Shown here one piece after another: positions 8,335-17,021 of a stretch of 64,000 bases of DNA (position 1 is its first letter; each line of letters starts with the position of its first letter). Origin of the DNA: Acuticoccus sp051016205 (GTDB lineage: Bacteria; Pseudomonadota; Alphaproteobacteria; Rhizobiales; Amorphaceae); contig CP136534.1 in NCBI GenBank assembly GCA_051016205.1, forward strand, positions 1,922,001-1,986,000. Reading direction: 5' to 3'. The notes beneath the pieces are model-generated. The model was given only the letters and a program-made list of their open reading frames with translations, did not search any database and was not told the DNA's origin. Both the position numbers and the translations under genes were made by a program.

Positions 8335-9446
8335 GCCGCCATGTCCCTGCGCAAGGTCTGGCGCAGCTGATCGATGGCAATCAGTGCGCCGTCCTCCGCC
8401 TCAATGTGCCAGAACGTCCAGCCGTTGCAGGCGGAGGTGTTGCGCACCAAAGCGCCCACTTTGTGGATGGAGCCTTCGTGGTCGCCGCACTGCAGGCTCC
8501 CGTCCGCGCGCACCTTGGCCTTGGGGCCGCTGCGCCCTGCCACAAGCTCTTCCCCCACTTTCACGCGGCCCGCCTCCACGAGCATGCCGAAGGGAATGCG
8601 CGGCTTGCGGCGTTCGCAATCGACGGTGTCGGTATTCGCGTGGGGGGTGATGCCGGCAATGCGCTGTTCGGCAAGGGCCGCATAGTCGGCGTCCCGCTCG
8701 ATGCCGATGAAGTGGCGGCCGAGCCGTCGCGCAACGGCCCCCGTCGTGCCTGTGCCGAAAAACGGGTCGAGCACGGTGTCCCCGGGCCGGGTGCTGGCAA
8801 GGAGGATGCGGTGGAGCAAGGCCTCTGGCTTTTGGGTGGGGTGGGCCTTGCTGCCCGAAGCATCGCGTAAGCGCTCGCCGCCGACGCACAAAGGCAACGT
8901 CCAGTCGGAGCGATGCTGAAGGTCGTCGTTGAAAGTTTTCAGCGAGCGGTAGTTGAAGCAGTAGTCCGTGCGGCGCTGGTCGGCGACGGCCCAAATCAGT
9001 GTTTCGTGGGCGTTGGTGAAGCGTCGGCCGCGGAAGTTCGGCATGGGGTTGGTCTTCACCCACACCACATCGTTCAGGATCCAAAAGCCTGTGTCCTGAA
9101 CTGCTGTGCCGACGCGAAAAATGTTGTGGTAGCTGCCGATCACCCACAGCGTGCCGTTGGGTTTGAGCGCACGACGCACAAGGGACAGCCATTGGCGGGT
9201 GAAGCGGTCGTAGGCGGCAAAGTCGTCGAACCGGTCCCAGGCGGCATCGACCCCATCCACGCGGGTCTGGTTGGGGCGCAGAAGCGCATCGCTCAGTTGC
9301 AGATTGTATGGGGGGTCGGCGAAAGCTGCATCCACCGAGCCTGGCGGAAGGGTGGCCAGCTGCTCCAGAGCATCGCCCACTAGAACGCTATCGATGGGAA
9401 GGATGGGCTGGAGCGCATGGCGCGCCCCAGCCTGATGTCCGCTCAT
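8331..9446 (-). CDS. ccrM: Cell-cycle DNA adenine-N6 methyltransferase CcrM (GANTC)
   Basis: The 371-residue enzyme is a beta-class methyltransferase: the catalytic DPPYNLQL (44-51) precedes the S-adenosylmethionine motif FFGTGTTG (229-236). The C-terminal part (HKVGALVRNTSACNGWTFWH) is the extra domain typical of CcrM proteins, absent from short Dam enzymes. In alphaproteobacteria CcrM methylates GANTC near the end of replication and couples methylation state to CtrA/GcrA-controlled transcription. The gene follows NAD-GDH on the same strand after 133 bp, which contains a candidate CtrA box (9499-9513). No companion restriction endonuclease gene is adjacent, consistent with an orphan regulator. 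Confidence 0.96.
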   Translation of the reverse strand: MSGHQAGARHALQPILPIDSVLVGDALEQLATLPPGSVDAAFADPPYNLQLSDALLRPNQTRVDGVDAAWDRFDDFAAYDRFTRQWLSLVRRALKPNGTLWVIGSYHNIFRVGTAVQDTGFWILNDVVWVKTNPMPNFRGRRFTNAHETLIWAVADQRRTDYCFNYRSLKTFNDDLQHRSDWTLPLCVGGERLRDASGSKAHPTQKPEALLHRILLASTRPGDTVLDPFFGTGTTGAVARRLGRHFIGIERDADYAALAEQRIAGITPHANTDTVDCERRKPRIPFGMLVEAGRVKVGEELVAGRSGPKAKVRADGSLQCGDHEGSIHKVGALVRNTSACNGWTFWHIEAEDGALIAIDQLRQTLRRDMAA

Positions 9447-9498
9447 TGCGACGCAGTACCCTCACGCATGTGGCAAGAACACTCTTGCCCGATCATCG

Positions 9499-9513
9499 TA
9501 AAGGCTGCGTTAA
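9499..9513 (-). promoter_or_regulatory. Candidate CtrA box upstream of ccrM
   Basis: On the minus strand the sequence reads TTAA-N7-TTTA (TTAAC-N6-TTTAC), one base from the CtrA consensus TTAA-N7-TTAA, about 53 bp upstream of the ccrM start. In Caulobacter ccrM transcription is CtrA-dependent, so the placement makes sense. I saw no GANTC site in this 133-bp spacer, unlike the self-methylated Caulobacter promoter. Confidence 0.4.
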
Positions 9514-9579
9514 TCGAGAGACGTTTTTTGTCTTAACCTTGGTTGACCAAGTGTAAACGTACTTCCCTTGCGAGGGTGG

Positions 9580-12500
9580 TCAGGCCGCGCTCGTATCCGG
9601 CTCCGCGGCAAGGTCGGCAAGGAGGCCCGCTGCTACAGCAATGCGCGAGACGGAGACGATCTCATTGTCGAGGATGTCGACAATTGCCTCCGTCGTGCGC
9701 TCGATGTCGGTGCGGTTGGCCTCGATCCACCGTTCGGCAATGGCACGGCCAATGCTTGAATCATGCCGCGCGTTCCCATCCTCGTGGGCGACAGCGGAGC
9801 GCAGGACCTTCATGCACAAGGACCTGTGGGCATCGCCAAGGGTCCGCCGTGCACGCTCCAGCGCAAGGCCGTCATAGTAGTCTTGCGACACGACCGTGCG
9901 GGCCGTGCGGTCAAGCTTGGCGATCCTGAAGTGGTCGTTGATGGCAAACCACACACCGCCGGCGCAATAAAGATCCACATTGCAGGCGGACGCCACCACG
10001 ACGACGTCGAGCGCGGCGCTTGCCATGCCAAGCCTTGCGAAGCGGGCGGCCAGATGCTCCGGCACGCCCTGGTCGGTGAGCTGTCTGACGCGCTTGGCAA
10101 GGACAGCAGCATCCTCCTCGGGCAACAACTCGTTGAAGTGGTCGCGCAGTTCAGAAATGCCGGACTGGTAGCGTTCCACCACGGCGGCAAGGCCCGTGGA
10201 GAAGCTTTCGTTGCGCACGAACCAGATGGTCGCATCGAGGAGAAGGCGGCGGGCAAGGGCATAAAGGGACAGCTGCACGTCGCCGGGGATCTTGGCGTCG
10301 AGGTGATCCACCTCCTCGTTGAGGCCGATGAGGTTGTAGGTGTCGCGGGCGGCGGCAAAGGCGCGCGTCACCTCCGTCACCGTCGCCCCCGTCTGGTCTG
10401 CGACGCGGATGATGAAGGTGGGTCCGCCACGATTGATCATGGAGTTGGAAAGCATCGTCGCGATGATTTCCCGGCGCAGACGGTGGCTCTGGATTTCCTC
10501 CTCGAAGCCCTCCGTCAACTCATCGGGGAAGTAGCGGGCAATCTCCCGACCCAGATACGCATCGTCAGGAATGTCGCTCTTCAAGATGTCGTCGAAGAGG
10601 GCGATTTTCGCATAGGCGAGAAGGACGCCGATCTCTGGCCGGGTCAACCCTTCGCCGGTCGCCACACGCTCGTCCAGCGCCTGGTCGCTCGGAAGATCCT
10701 CGATCTCCCGGTCAAGGCCATAGTCTTCCAACACATCCATCAGGCGGGTCTGAAAGCCCGCACTTTCCGTGTTTTGACGCTTGGAAAGGGAGATGGCCAG
10801 TGTCTGGAGGTAGTTGTTGCGAAGGACGAGGCGGGCCACCTCATCCGTCATCGTTACCAGAAGGGCGTTGCGCTCCTCACGGTTGATGCGGCCCTTTCGC
10901 TCAGCACCTGCCAGAGCGATCTTGATGTTCACCTCAACGTCGGAGGTGTTGACGCCTGCAGAGTTGTCGATGGCGTCCGAGTTCAGCCTGCCGCCTTTCA
11001 TGGCGTAGGCAATGCGGCCCTTGTGGGAGACGCCAAGGTTGGCACCTTCGCCGATGACTTTGGCACGCACGTCCTTGGCTTCGACGCGGATGGCATCGTT
11101 GGCGCGGTCGCCGATATCCAGGTCGCTCTCGGTTGCGGCGCGGATGTAGGTGCCGATGCCGCCGAACCACAGGAGGTCTGCAGGCGCTTTCAAAATGGCG
11201 CGCAGAACGTCCTGCGGGGTGAGGTGACCGCCGCCAATGTCGAGCGCCACCCGGGCCTCGGGCGACAGGTCGATGGACTTTGCCTGGCGGGAGTAGATGC
11301 CCCCGCCCGGCGACAGTCGCCCACGGTCATAGTCCTGCCAGGAGGAGCGCGGCAGGGCGAACAGGCGCTCGCGCTCGGCAAAGCTTGCCTCCGTGTCCGG
11401 GTTCGGATCGATGAAGATGTCGCGATGGTCGAACGCTGCAATCAGGCGAATGTGGCGCGACAGGAGCATCCCGTTGCCGAACACATCGCCCGACATATCC
11501 CCCACACCGATGACGGAGAAAGGCTCTGACTGGATGTCATGATCCATCTCCCTGAAGTGGCGTTTGACCGCCTCCCACGCGCCGCGGGCGGTGATGCCCA
11601 TGACCTTGTGGTCGTAGCCGGCCGACCCGCCCGAGGCGAACGCATCGTCCAGCCAGAACCCGTGCTCTTCGGAAATGGCGTTGGCGGTGTCGGAGAATGT
11701 GGCCGTCCCCTTGTCGGCGGCGACCACGAGGTAAGGATCGTCGCCATCGTGGCGCACAACGTCCTTGGGCGGCTTCACCTCGGTGAGGTCAAGGTCGTCG
11801 GTGATGTCCAAGAGCGCGTTGATGAAGACCTTGTAGGACTCGCGCCCCTCCTCGAAGAACGCATCGCGCTGGCTGCGGTCGGGCAGGCGTTTTGGGAAGA
11901 AACCGCCCTTTGAGCCCACAGGCACGATGACAGCGTTCTTCACCTGTTGCGCCTTTACAAGCCCCAGCACCTCTGTGCGGAAGTCTTGCGGACGGTCCGA
12001 CCAGCGAAGGCCGCCGCGCGCGACGGGGCCGAAGCGCAGGTGCACCCCCTCCACACGGGGCGAGTAAACCCAGATCTCCCGGTAGGGCGCCGGCCGCGGC
12101 AGGTTCATGATGGCGGACGGATCCAGCTTGAAGGAGATGGTGTCGGGGAGCGAACCATCCTCCTGGCGCTGGAAGAAGTTGGTGCGCAGCGCCGACTTGA
12201 TGAGGTTTTCGAACCGCTGGACGATGGTATCGTCCGCAAGGCTGGTAATTTCCTCGCAGATGGCGGTGATGGTGGTCTCCACCGCCTCTTGGGCCGCCTC
12301 GCGCCCTTCGTCGGGCCGTTCGGGGTCGAAGCGCTCGTAAAAGAGGTCCGACAACGCGCGCGCCACAGTCGGGTAGCGGTTCAGCGTCTCGGCCATCAGG
12401 TCCTGTTCGTAGGGGATGGCCGTTTGGCGTAGATAGCGGGAGATGGCGCGAAGGAGGGCAATGTCGCGCCAGCCAAGGCCAGCATTGAGGACAAGTGCGT

Positions 12501-14466
12501 TGTAGCGGTCGCTCTCGGCCATCCCTTCCCAAACGGCGATGAAAAGGGATTGAAGCGCCTCGCCCACGGCCGCCACGTCGAGTTCAGCGCCGCTCGCCGC
12601 CGCAAGGGTCATGTCGTGGATATAGACCTCAACGCCTTCCGACGGTGTCTTGACCCGAAAGGTGCGCTCGTTGACCACCACGAAGCCCATGTTCTCAAGA
12701 ATCGGCACGCGCGCCGACAACAAGATGGGCGAGTCCTTGTGGTAGATTTTCAAAGAGCAGCGGTCAGGCGCGTCGTCCCCTTCACGGCGAAAGAACAGGA
12801 TCGCGGTGGGGGTGTCATCGTCGATCCGCTCAAGGATGGTGATGTCGCGCACAGCCCGCTCGGCGGTGTAGGTGGCGCGGTAGCTTTCTGAGAACGAGGC
12901 GGACCAGTTGGCCACCTTGAAGCGGTCCAGGCCAAGCTTGGGGGCGGCCACGGCAGCGGCCAGGAGATCGTCCGACCAGGTGCGGATCATCCCGCCGATG
13001 GTTTCTTCCATCTCCCTTGCAGAGGGGCGCGGCGTCTCGCCCGCGCGGCGGCCGATGATGAGATGAAGGCGCGTCAGCACCCCTTCGGGCATCGTGATGT
13101 AGCGGGCCGAGACGTGACCGTCATAGGTGGCGGCCATGTAGCCTTCGATGGCCTCGCGGATCGCTGTGGAAAAGCGGTCGCGCGGCACGTAGATCATCAA
13201 GGACACGAACCGGTCGAACGGGTCGATCCGCGGCAACACCCTGACCCGCGGCCGCTCGTCCAGCTGCAGGATCGCAAGCGCAAAGCGGGCCAGAAGGTCC
13301 TCGTCGATCTGGAAGAGTTCGTCCCGCGGGTAGGTTTCAAGAACATTGACGAGGGCGTTGCCGGAGTGGCTGTCGGGGTCAAAGCCGAGGCGCTTGATCA
13401 CCCTTGCGGCCTTGCGGCGCAGCATCGGAATGTCTTCCACCGATTGGGTGTAGGCCTCTGAGGTGAAGAGCCCCACGATGCGCAATTCGCCCACAAGGCG
13501 TCCGTCCTGGAAGCGTTTGACGCCCACATAGTCAAGGTGCGCGCGGCGGTGGATGCGGCTTTGCACGTTGGCTTTGGCAATGAAGACGGGGTCGCTGTTT
13601 CGCAGGAATTGGCGCACCTCGGGTGTCATCGTCACCATTTCGCGGCCGCGGCGTAGGACCTTGATGTCAGGGTCGCGCAGGATGCCGAGGCCTTGCTCGG
13701 AGGTTGCCACCAGCTCCCCATCGTCCACCGAGCCGTCGAGGCGGTACTCGCGCATCCCTGTCAGGATGAAGTCGCGCCTTTCGATGGTCTCAAGGAAGGC
13801 GATGGACTCTGCCAAAATCTCAGGGTCCACAGGGGGCGGATCGTGACGGTAGGCGTCGATGGATTGGCGCAGCTTGTCGCGCATGGCCGGCCAGTCGGCG
13901 GTCGCAGCGTCCACGTCGGCAATGACGGCGCTGATGTTGCCGGCAAGGTTGGCCCGCTCGCTCGGCTCGTCGAGCGGCTCCACATGGATGTGGACAAAGC
14001 TCTCGTGGGCATAGCCGTCGCCGTGCTGTGCCTCGCCATGAAAGCCCGTGAGGTTGCCCTCCTGGTCCCGTTCCACCGACAGAACAGGGTGAACCACAAG
14101 GTGGATTTCGTGATTGTCGGCGTGAAGCGTGTTCTTGATGGAGCCAAACAGGAACGGCTTGTCGTCGTTCAGTGCCTCGACGACGGAAATGGCATGGTGG
14201 CTGTCGGCCTCGATGATGCCCACGTCATCGGGGGCGGCCACCATGACCCGGGGCGCGCCGGGGGTGCGCTGTTGCAGGGCGTCCCACGCGGCCTGGGCAA
14301 GGCTCATCAGGTCTTCTACGCTGTAGCGGGCAAGATCCTCCGCGGCTGCGTGGCGGAACAACAGCTCGGCGAACGTGGCAAAACCCACATTGGGCTGGCG
14401 CGTCTGCACCTCTTCGGCAAGCGCGTTCAGCTTGCCGTCCTTGGAGTGTTGGAAGTCTTCGAGCAT
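9580..14466 (-). CDS. gdhB: NAD-specific glutamate dehydrogenase, large (about 180 kDa) type
   Basis: The 1628-residue protein belongs to the large NAD-GDH family found in proteobacteria and actinobacteria. It has a long N-terminal region with ACT-like regulatory segments, then the catalytic dehydrogenase domain in the second half: RFGPVARGGLRWSDR, VPVGSKGGFFPK, ADKGTATFSDTAN and SGDVFGNGMLLS. It oxidises glutamate to 2-oxoglutarate plus ammonium, chiefly a catabolic role. I chose ATG at 14466 because GGAGG lies about 9 nt upstream; the open frame continues to 14622 without family similarity. It is divergent from the AhpD-like gene and precedes ccrM on the same strand. Several long frames antisense to it are composition artefacts. 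Confidence 0.96.
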   Translation of the reverse strand: MLEDFQHSKDGKLNALAEEVQTRQPNVGFATFAELLFRHAAAEDLARYSVEDLMSLAQAAWDALQQRTPGAPRVMVAAPDDVGIIEADSHHAISVVEALNDDKPFLFGSIKNTLHADNHEIHLVVHPVLSVERDQEGNLTGFHGEAQHGDGYAHESFVHIHVEPLDEPSERANLAGNISAVIADVDAATADWPAMRDKLRQSIDAYRHDPPPVDPEILAESIAFLETIERRDFILTGMREYRLDGSVDDGELVATSEQGLGILRDPDIKVLRRGREMVTMTPEVRQFLRNSDPVFIAKANVQSRIHRRAHLDYVGVKRFQDGRLVGELRIVGLFTSEAYTQSVEDIPMLRRKAARVIKRLGFDPDSHSGNALVNVLETYPRDELFQIDEDLLARFALAILQLDERPRVRVLPRIDPFDRFVSLMIYVPRDRFSTAIREAIEGYMAATYDGHVSARYITMPEGVLTRLHLIIGRRAGETPRPSAREMEETIGGMIRTWSDDLLAAAVAAPKLGLDRFKVANWSASFSESYRATYTAERAVRDITILERIDDDTPTAILFFRREGDDAPDRCSLKIYHKDSPILLSARVPILENMGFVVVNERTFRVKTPSEGVEVYIHDMTLAAASGAELDVAAVGEALQSLFIAVWEGMAESDRYNALVLNAGLGWRDIALLRAISRYLRQTAIPYEQDLMAETLNRYPTVARALSDLFYERFDPERPDEGREAAQEAVETTITAICEEITSLADDTIVQRFENLIKSALRTNFFQRQEDGSLPDTISFKLDPSAIMNLPRPAPYREIWVYSPRVEGVHLRFGPVARGGLRWSDRPQDFRTEVLGLVKAQQVKNAVIVPVGSKGGFFPKRLPDRSQRDAFFEEGRESYKVFINALLDITDDLDLTEVKPPKDVVRHDGDDPYLVVAADKGTATFSDTANAISEEHGFWLDDAFASGGSAGYDHKVMGITARGAWEAVKRHFREMDHDIQSEPFSVIGVGDMSGDVFGNGMLLSRHIRLIAAFDHRDIFIDPNPDTEASFAERERLFALPRSSWQDYDRGRLSPGGGIYSRQAKSIDLSPEARVALDIGGGHLTPQDVLRAILKAPADLLWFGGIGTYIRAATESDLDIGDRANDAIRVEAKDVRAKVIGEGANLGVSHKGRIAYAMKGGRLNSDAIDNSAGVNTSDVEVNIKIALAGAERKGRINREERNALLVTMTDEVARLVLRNNYLQTLAISLSKRQNTESAGFQTRLMDVLEDYGLDREIEDLPSDQALDERVATGEGLTRPEIGVLLAYAKIALFDDILKSDIPDDAYLGREIARYFPDELTEGFEEEIQSHRLRREIIATMLSNSMINRGGPTFIIRVADQTGATVTEVTRAFAAARDTYNLIGLNEEVDHLDAKIPGDVQLSLYALARRLLLDATIWFVRNESFSTGLAAVVERYQSGISELRDHFNELLPEEDAAVLAKRVRQLTDQGVPEHLAARFARLGMASAALDVVVVASACNVDLYCAGGVWFAINDHFRIAKLDRTARTVVSQDYYDGLALERARRTLGDAHRSLCMKVLRSAVAHEDGNARHDSSIGRAIAERWIEANRTDIERTTEAIVDILDNEIVSVSRIAVAAGLLADLAAEPDTSAA

Positions 14467-14633
14467 TGTGTTTTTCCTCCCCGCGGGCGGACTATGCCGC
14501 CATCGGGCGGTTGGGGCCAGGGCGCGTTGCGCTGTGATGGCAGCAAGGTCACCCTCACCCACAGCCCCCAAACACACCAATGGACTTGCGCGAGGCCTTG
14601 GTCTCGCCCGCCCAACCGCCACAGGAGCCGGCC

Positions 14634-15221
14634 GTGCCCAAGAAAGAGCCCGTCATCAGCCTTGATTTGCCCAAAGGCCCGCTGTCGCCTGAGACGGAGG
14701 CCTACTTTGCCAAATGTGAAGAAAAGCTCGGCCTCGTCCCCAACGTTCTTCTGGCCTACGCCTTCAACGAGAAGAAGCTGCGCTGCTTCACCGACCTATA
14801 CAACGACCTGATGCTGGCCGATTCGGACCTGTCGAAGCTTGAGCGGGAGATGATCGCCGTCGTTGTCTCAAGCGCCAACCGCTGCCACTACTGCCTGGTG
14901 GCCCACGGTGCGGCGGTGCGCGAGCTCTCTGGCGATCCGATCCTCGGCGAGACGCTGGTGGCGAACTACCGCGCCGCCAAGCTGACCAGGAAGCAAAGGG
15001 CCATGCTGGACTATGCCTGGCGCCTCACCACAGCCCCCATGGAGATTGGCGAAGCGGACAACCGCGCCCTTGCCAAAGCCGGCTTCTCCGACGCCGCCAT
15101 CTGGGACATTGCCGCCGTGGCGGGCTTTTTCAACATGACCAACCGCGTGGCGAGCGCCACGGCCATGAAGCCGAACGAGGCCTACTACGGCATGGCCCGC
15201 AGCAGCGCCGGTAAAAGCTGA
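14634..15221 (+). CDS. AhpD-like / carboxymuconolactone decarboxylase-family peroxidase-related protein
   Basis: The 195-residue protein matches the uncharacterised peroxidase-related branch of the AhpD superfamily. It opens with ISLDLPKGPLSPETEAYF and KLGLVPNVLLAYA, and carries the redox motif CHYC inside RCHYCLVAHG. AhpD-type CxxC proteins act as thiol peroxidase or disulfide-transfer components; the physiological partner here is unknown. GTG at 14634 is preferred because AGGAG lies 6 nt upstream. An ATG at 14580 would add 18 Pro/Ala-rich residues and has no ribosome-binding site. The gene is divergent from NAD-GDH across about 170 bp. Confidence 0.82.
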   Translation: MPKKEPVISLDLPKGPLSPETEAYFAKCEEKLGLVPNVLLAYAFNEKKLRCFTDLYNDLMLADSDLSKLEREMIAVVVSSANRCHYCLVAHGAAVRELSGDPILGETLVANYRAAKLTRKQRAMLDYAWRLTTAPMEIGEADNRALAKAGFSDAAIWDIAAVAGFFNMTNRVASATAMKPNEAYYGMARSSAGKS

Positions 15222-15301
15222 CGACCGACCCCTGGGGTGCTGGCGCGGGCGCGAATTTTGGCCCATGAAGGCACCCGAAGCCACAGGAGACACGATCGGC
15301 T

Positions 15302-15826
15302 ATGGATTTCGAAGCACTGTTTGCGAACTTCCAGTACGAAGACCTGCAATGGTTCATTCCCGTCTTGGCCGGCCTCGTCATCATTCTCGGCGGGCTGTTG
15401 ATCGGCATTGTGAGGGGCATGACGGCAGGCGTCCTCTTGGCGCTCCTGTTCGGCGGATTGATGTCCATGTCGCCCGTCCTGTTGAACGCCCTTCAAAGGG
15501 GCACCGACCCTGCCGTCATGCAAAGCGCCGAGGTGGCGCGGGGGGCAGCCGAACTCTCCATCCTCAATTCGCAGGTGATGACCGACATGAGCCGCGTGGT
15601 GACCACCTTGCGCACCGCGATGGAAACCATCACCCCGGTCGTCGCGCCTGAAGGGGAGGAGGGCGAGAACGCCGTGGTGGCCCAGCGCTTCGCCCAGGGC
15701 CTGTCGGACACGGAGGAGCGGCTTGACGCGGCCATCGACACCCTGTCGCGCGCCAACGTCATGCGCCAAAGGCTTGAGGACGATCTTCAGTCATTACAGG
15801 TCGAATTGCGGCGCGGCACGCGCTAA
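15302..15826 (+). CDS. Small conserved-looking membrane protein with cytoplasmic/periplasmic helical tail
   Basis: I do not recognise this 174-residue protein. Residues 17-62 form two closely spaced hydrophobic helices (WFIPVLAGLVIILGGLLIG, then a second ending near MSMSPVLL). The remaining 110 residues are polar and helical, with a likely coiled coil at about 150-170 (MRQRLEDDLQSLQVELRRG). The frame has normal codon composition and an AGGAG about 12 nt upstream of the ATG. It lies between the AhpD-like gene and leuD on the same strand, and ends 55 bp before leuD. No catalytic motif is visible. Confidence 0.65.
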   Translation: MDFEALFANFQYEDLQWFIPVLAGLVIILGGLLIGIVRGMTAGVLLALLFGGLMSMSPVLLNALQRGTDPAVMQSAEVARGAAELSILNSQVMTDMSRVVTTLRTAMETITPVVAPEGEEGENAVVAQRFAQGLSDTEERLDAAIDTLSRANVMRQRLEDDLQSLQVELRRGTR

Positions 15827-15881
15827 ATGGAAGGCGCTGCCGCTCGGGCGGCGCCTGTGCGTTGAAGGGGAGGGACGATCC

Positions 15882-16487
15882 ATGGAGGCATTCACCACGC
15901 TGACGGCGGTGGCCGCACCACTGAGGATGATCAACGTCGACACCGACATGATCATCCCCAAGGACTACCTTAAAACCATCAAGCGCACCGGCCTCGGCGT
16001 TGGCCTCTTTGCAGAGATCTCCAAGCGAGACGATGGCTCTCCCGACCCCGAATTCCCCCTCAACAAGACCGCCTACAAGGACGCAAAAATCCTGATCGCG
16101 GGGGACAATTTCGGCTGCGGCTCCTCCCGCGAGCATGCGCCCTGGGCACTCCTGGACCGCGGCATCCGCTGCGTGATCTCAACTAGCTTTGCCGACATCT
16201 TCCACGAGAACTGCTTCAAGAACGGGATTGCCGCCATCGAGGTGAAGCCAGAAGAATTGAAGCGGCTGATGGACTATGCCGATGGCGGGGCCAACGCCAC
16301 CATGACCGTTGACCTTCTGGTCCAGACCATCACCTGCGGGGAGGAAGAGCCCGTCCACTTCCATATCGACCCGTGGAGCAAGCACTGCCTCGTCAATGGG
16401 TTGGACGAGATTGGCCTCACCCTCCACAAGGCCGAATCCATCGGCCAGCATGAGGATCAGGTGGCGAAGCGCCATCCCTGGATCTGA
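15882..16487 (+). CDS. leuD: 3-Isopropylmalate dehydratase small subunit
   Basis: The 201-residue protein is LeuD, the swivel-domain subunit of isopropylmalate isomerase in leucine biosynthesis. Diagnostic parts are NVDTDMIIPKDYLKTI at the N-terminus and FGCGSSREHAPWAL. It needs LeuC, which carries the iron-sulfur cluster. Neither leuC nor leuB is in this window, so the gene is separated from its partners, as is common in alphaproteobacteria. The ATG at 15882 follows a strong AAGGGGAGGG. A longer open frame from 15723 overlaps the preceding gene and is not used. Confidence 0.97.
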   Translation: MEAFTTLTAVAAPLRMINVDTDMIIPKDYLKTIKRTGLGVGLFAEISKRDDGSPDPEFPLNKTAYKDAKILIAGDNFGCGSSREHAPWALLDRGIRCVISTSFADIFHENCFKNGIAAIEVKPEELKRLMDYADGGANATMTVDLLVQTITCGEEEPVHFHIDPWSKHCLVNGLDEIGLTLHKAESIGQHEDQVAKRHPWI

Positions 16488-16573
16488 CCAGGGGTGTTTG
16501 GGTGCTGCCGAGGGGGCCGTGCCAAGTCTCCCCGCCTTGATCCATCATCCAGCGGAGCGGGGGTGGGTTTCCA

Positions 16574-16680
16574 GTCGGCTCCACCGAACTGCGGTGCTCC
16601 GCAGTTCGGCATCCAAAAACGCGAAAGTCCGCAACAGCGGACTTTCGTGGAAGGTCGTCTTTCCATCTCACCAAAGGAAG
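16574..16680. repeat. Palindromic intergenic element, copy 1 (two tandem perfect hairpins)
   Basis: The convergent space between leuD and the acylphosphatase gene holds two perfect 11-bp stem-loops in tandem. One is CCGAACTGCGG (16584-16594) with its inverse at 16599-16609. The other is CGAAAGTCCGC (16622-16632) with its inverse at 16637-16647. Both have 4-nt loops. They are flanked by GTCGGCTCC (16574-16582) and GGAAGGTCG...TCTCACCAAAGGAA (16649-16679), which recur around 45646-45691. It may act as a bidirectional terminator; neither hairpin has a clear T-run. Confidence 0.7.
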
Positions 16681-16745
16681 GGGAGGGGAAGCGCGTTGAT
16701 GGGGCTTTGCCCGGTTGATGCGTGGTCTGCGTTCCTGGCCCTCGG

Positions 16746-17021
16746 TTAGCGGGTGGGGAGGATCAGGAAAGTGTCGGTGTCGGGGTCGTCTTGGGTGGGC
16801 TCAAGGCCGATGGCGGTGACGTTGGCGCCGGGTGGGCCCTTGCGGCAGGCGGCGAGGAAATCGTCCACCATTGCAGTCGGGCCGGCCACAAGAGCCTCCA
16901 CACGGCCGTCTGAGAGGTTGCGCACGAAGCCTGTCAGGCCGCGTTTGGCGGCCTCCTCGCGGCACCACATGCGATAACCCACACCCTGGACGCGCCCCTC
17001 AATGAGGAAGCGCGTTGCCAC
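16746..17021 (-). CDS. acyP: Acylphosphatase
   Basis: The 91-residue protein has the acylphosphatase signature GRVQGVGYRMW with catalytic Arg17, and Asn35 in GFVRNLSDGRVE at the canonical 18-residue spacing. It hydrolyses carboxyl-phosphate bonds such as acetyl phosphate. The start is the GTG at 17021, which shares a base with the TAG stop of the pccA-like gene (TAGTG), so translation is probably coupled to the carboxylase. The longer open frame up to 17219 is only the shadow of the carboxylase biotin domain. The link to acyl-phosphate by-products of carboxylation is speculative. Confidence 0.93.
   Translation of the reverse strand: MATRFLIEGRVQGVGYRMWCREEAAKRGLTGFVRNLSDGRVEALVAGPTAMVDDFLAACRKGPPGANVTAIGLEPTQDDPDTDTFLILPTR

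Noticed and set aside
9510..9570. Second CtrA-type pair using the TTAA near 9534 upstream of ccrM
   Set aside because: The spacing to the other TTAA is 19-20 bp rather than 7, so it does not fit the CtrA consensus.
9763..11529. 588-codon open frame antisense to NAD-GDH
   Set aside because: Composition artefact in GC-rich DNA: the sequence lacks any family motif and the opposite strand encodes a clear, full-length glutamate dehydrogenase.
13693..14811. 372-codon plus-strand frame spanning the GDH start and the AhpD-like gene
   Set aside because: Antisense to the GDH N-terminus and out of frame with the recognisable AhpD-like protein; no motif or ribosome-binding site.
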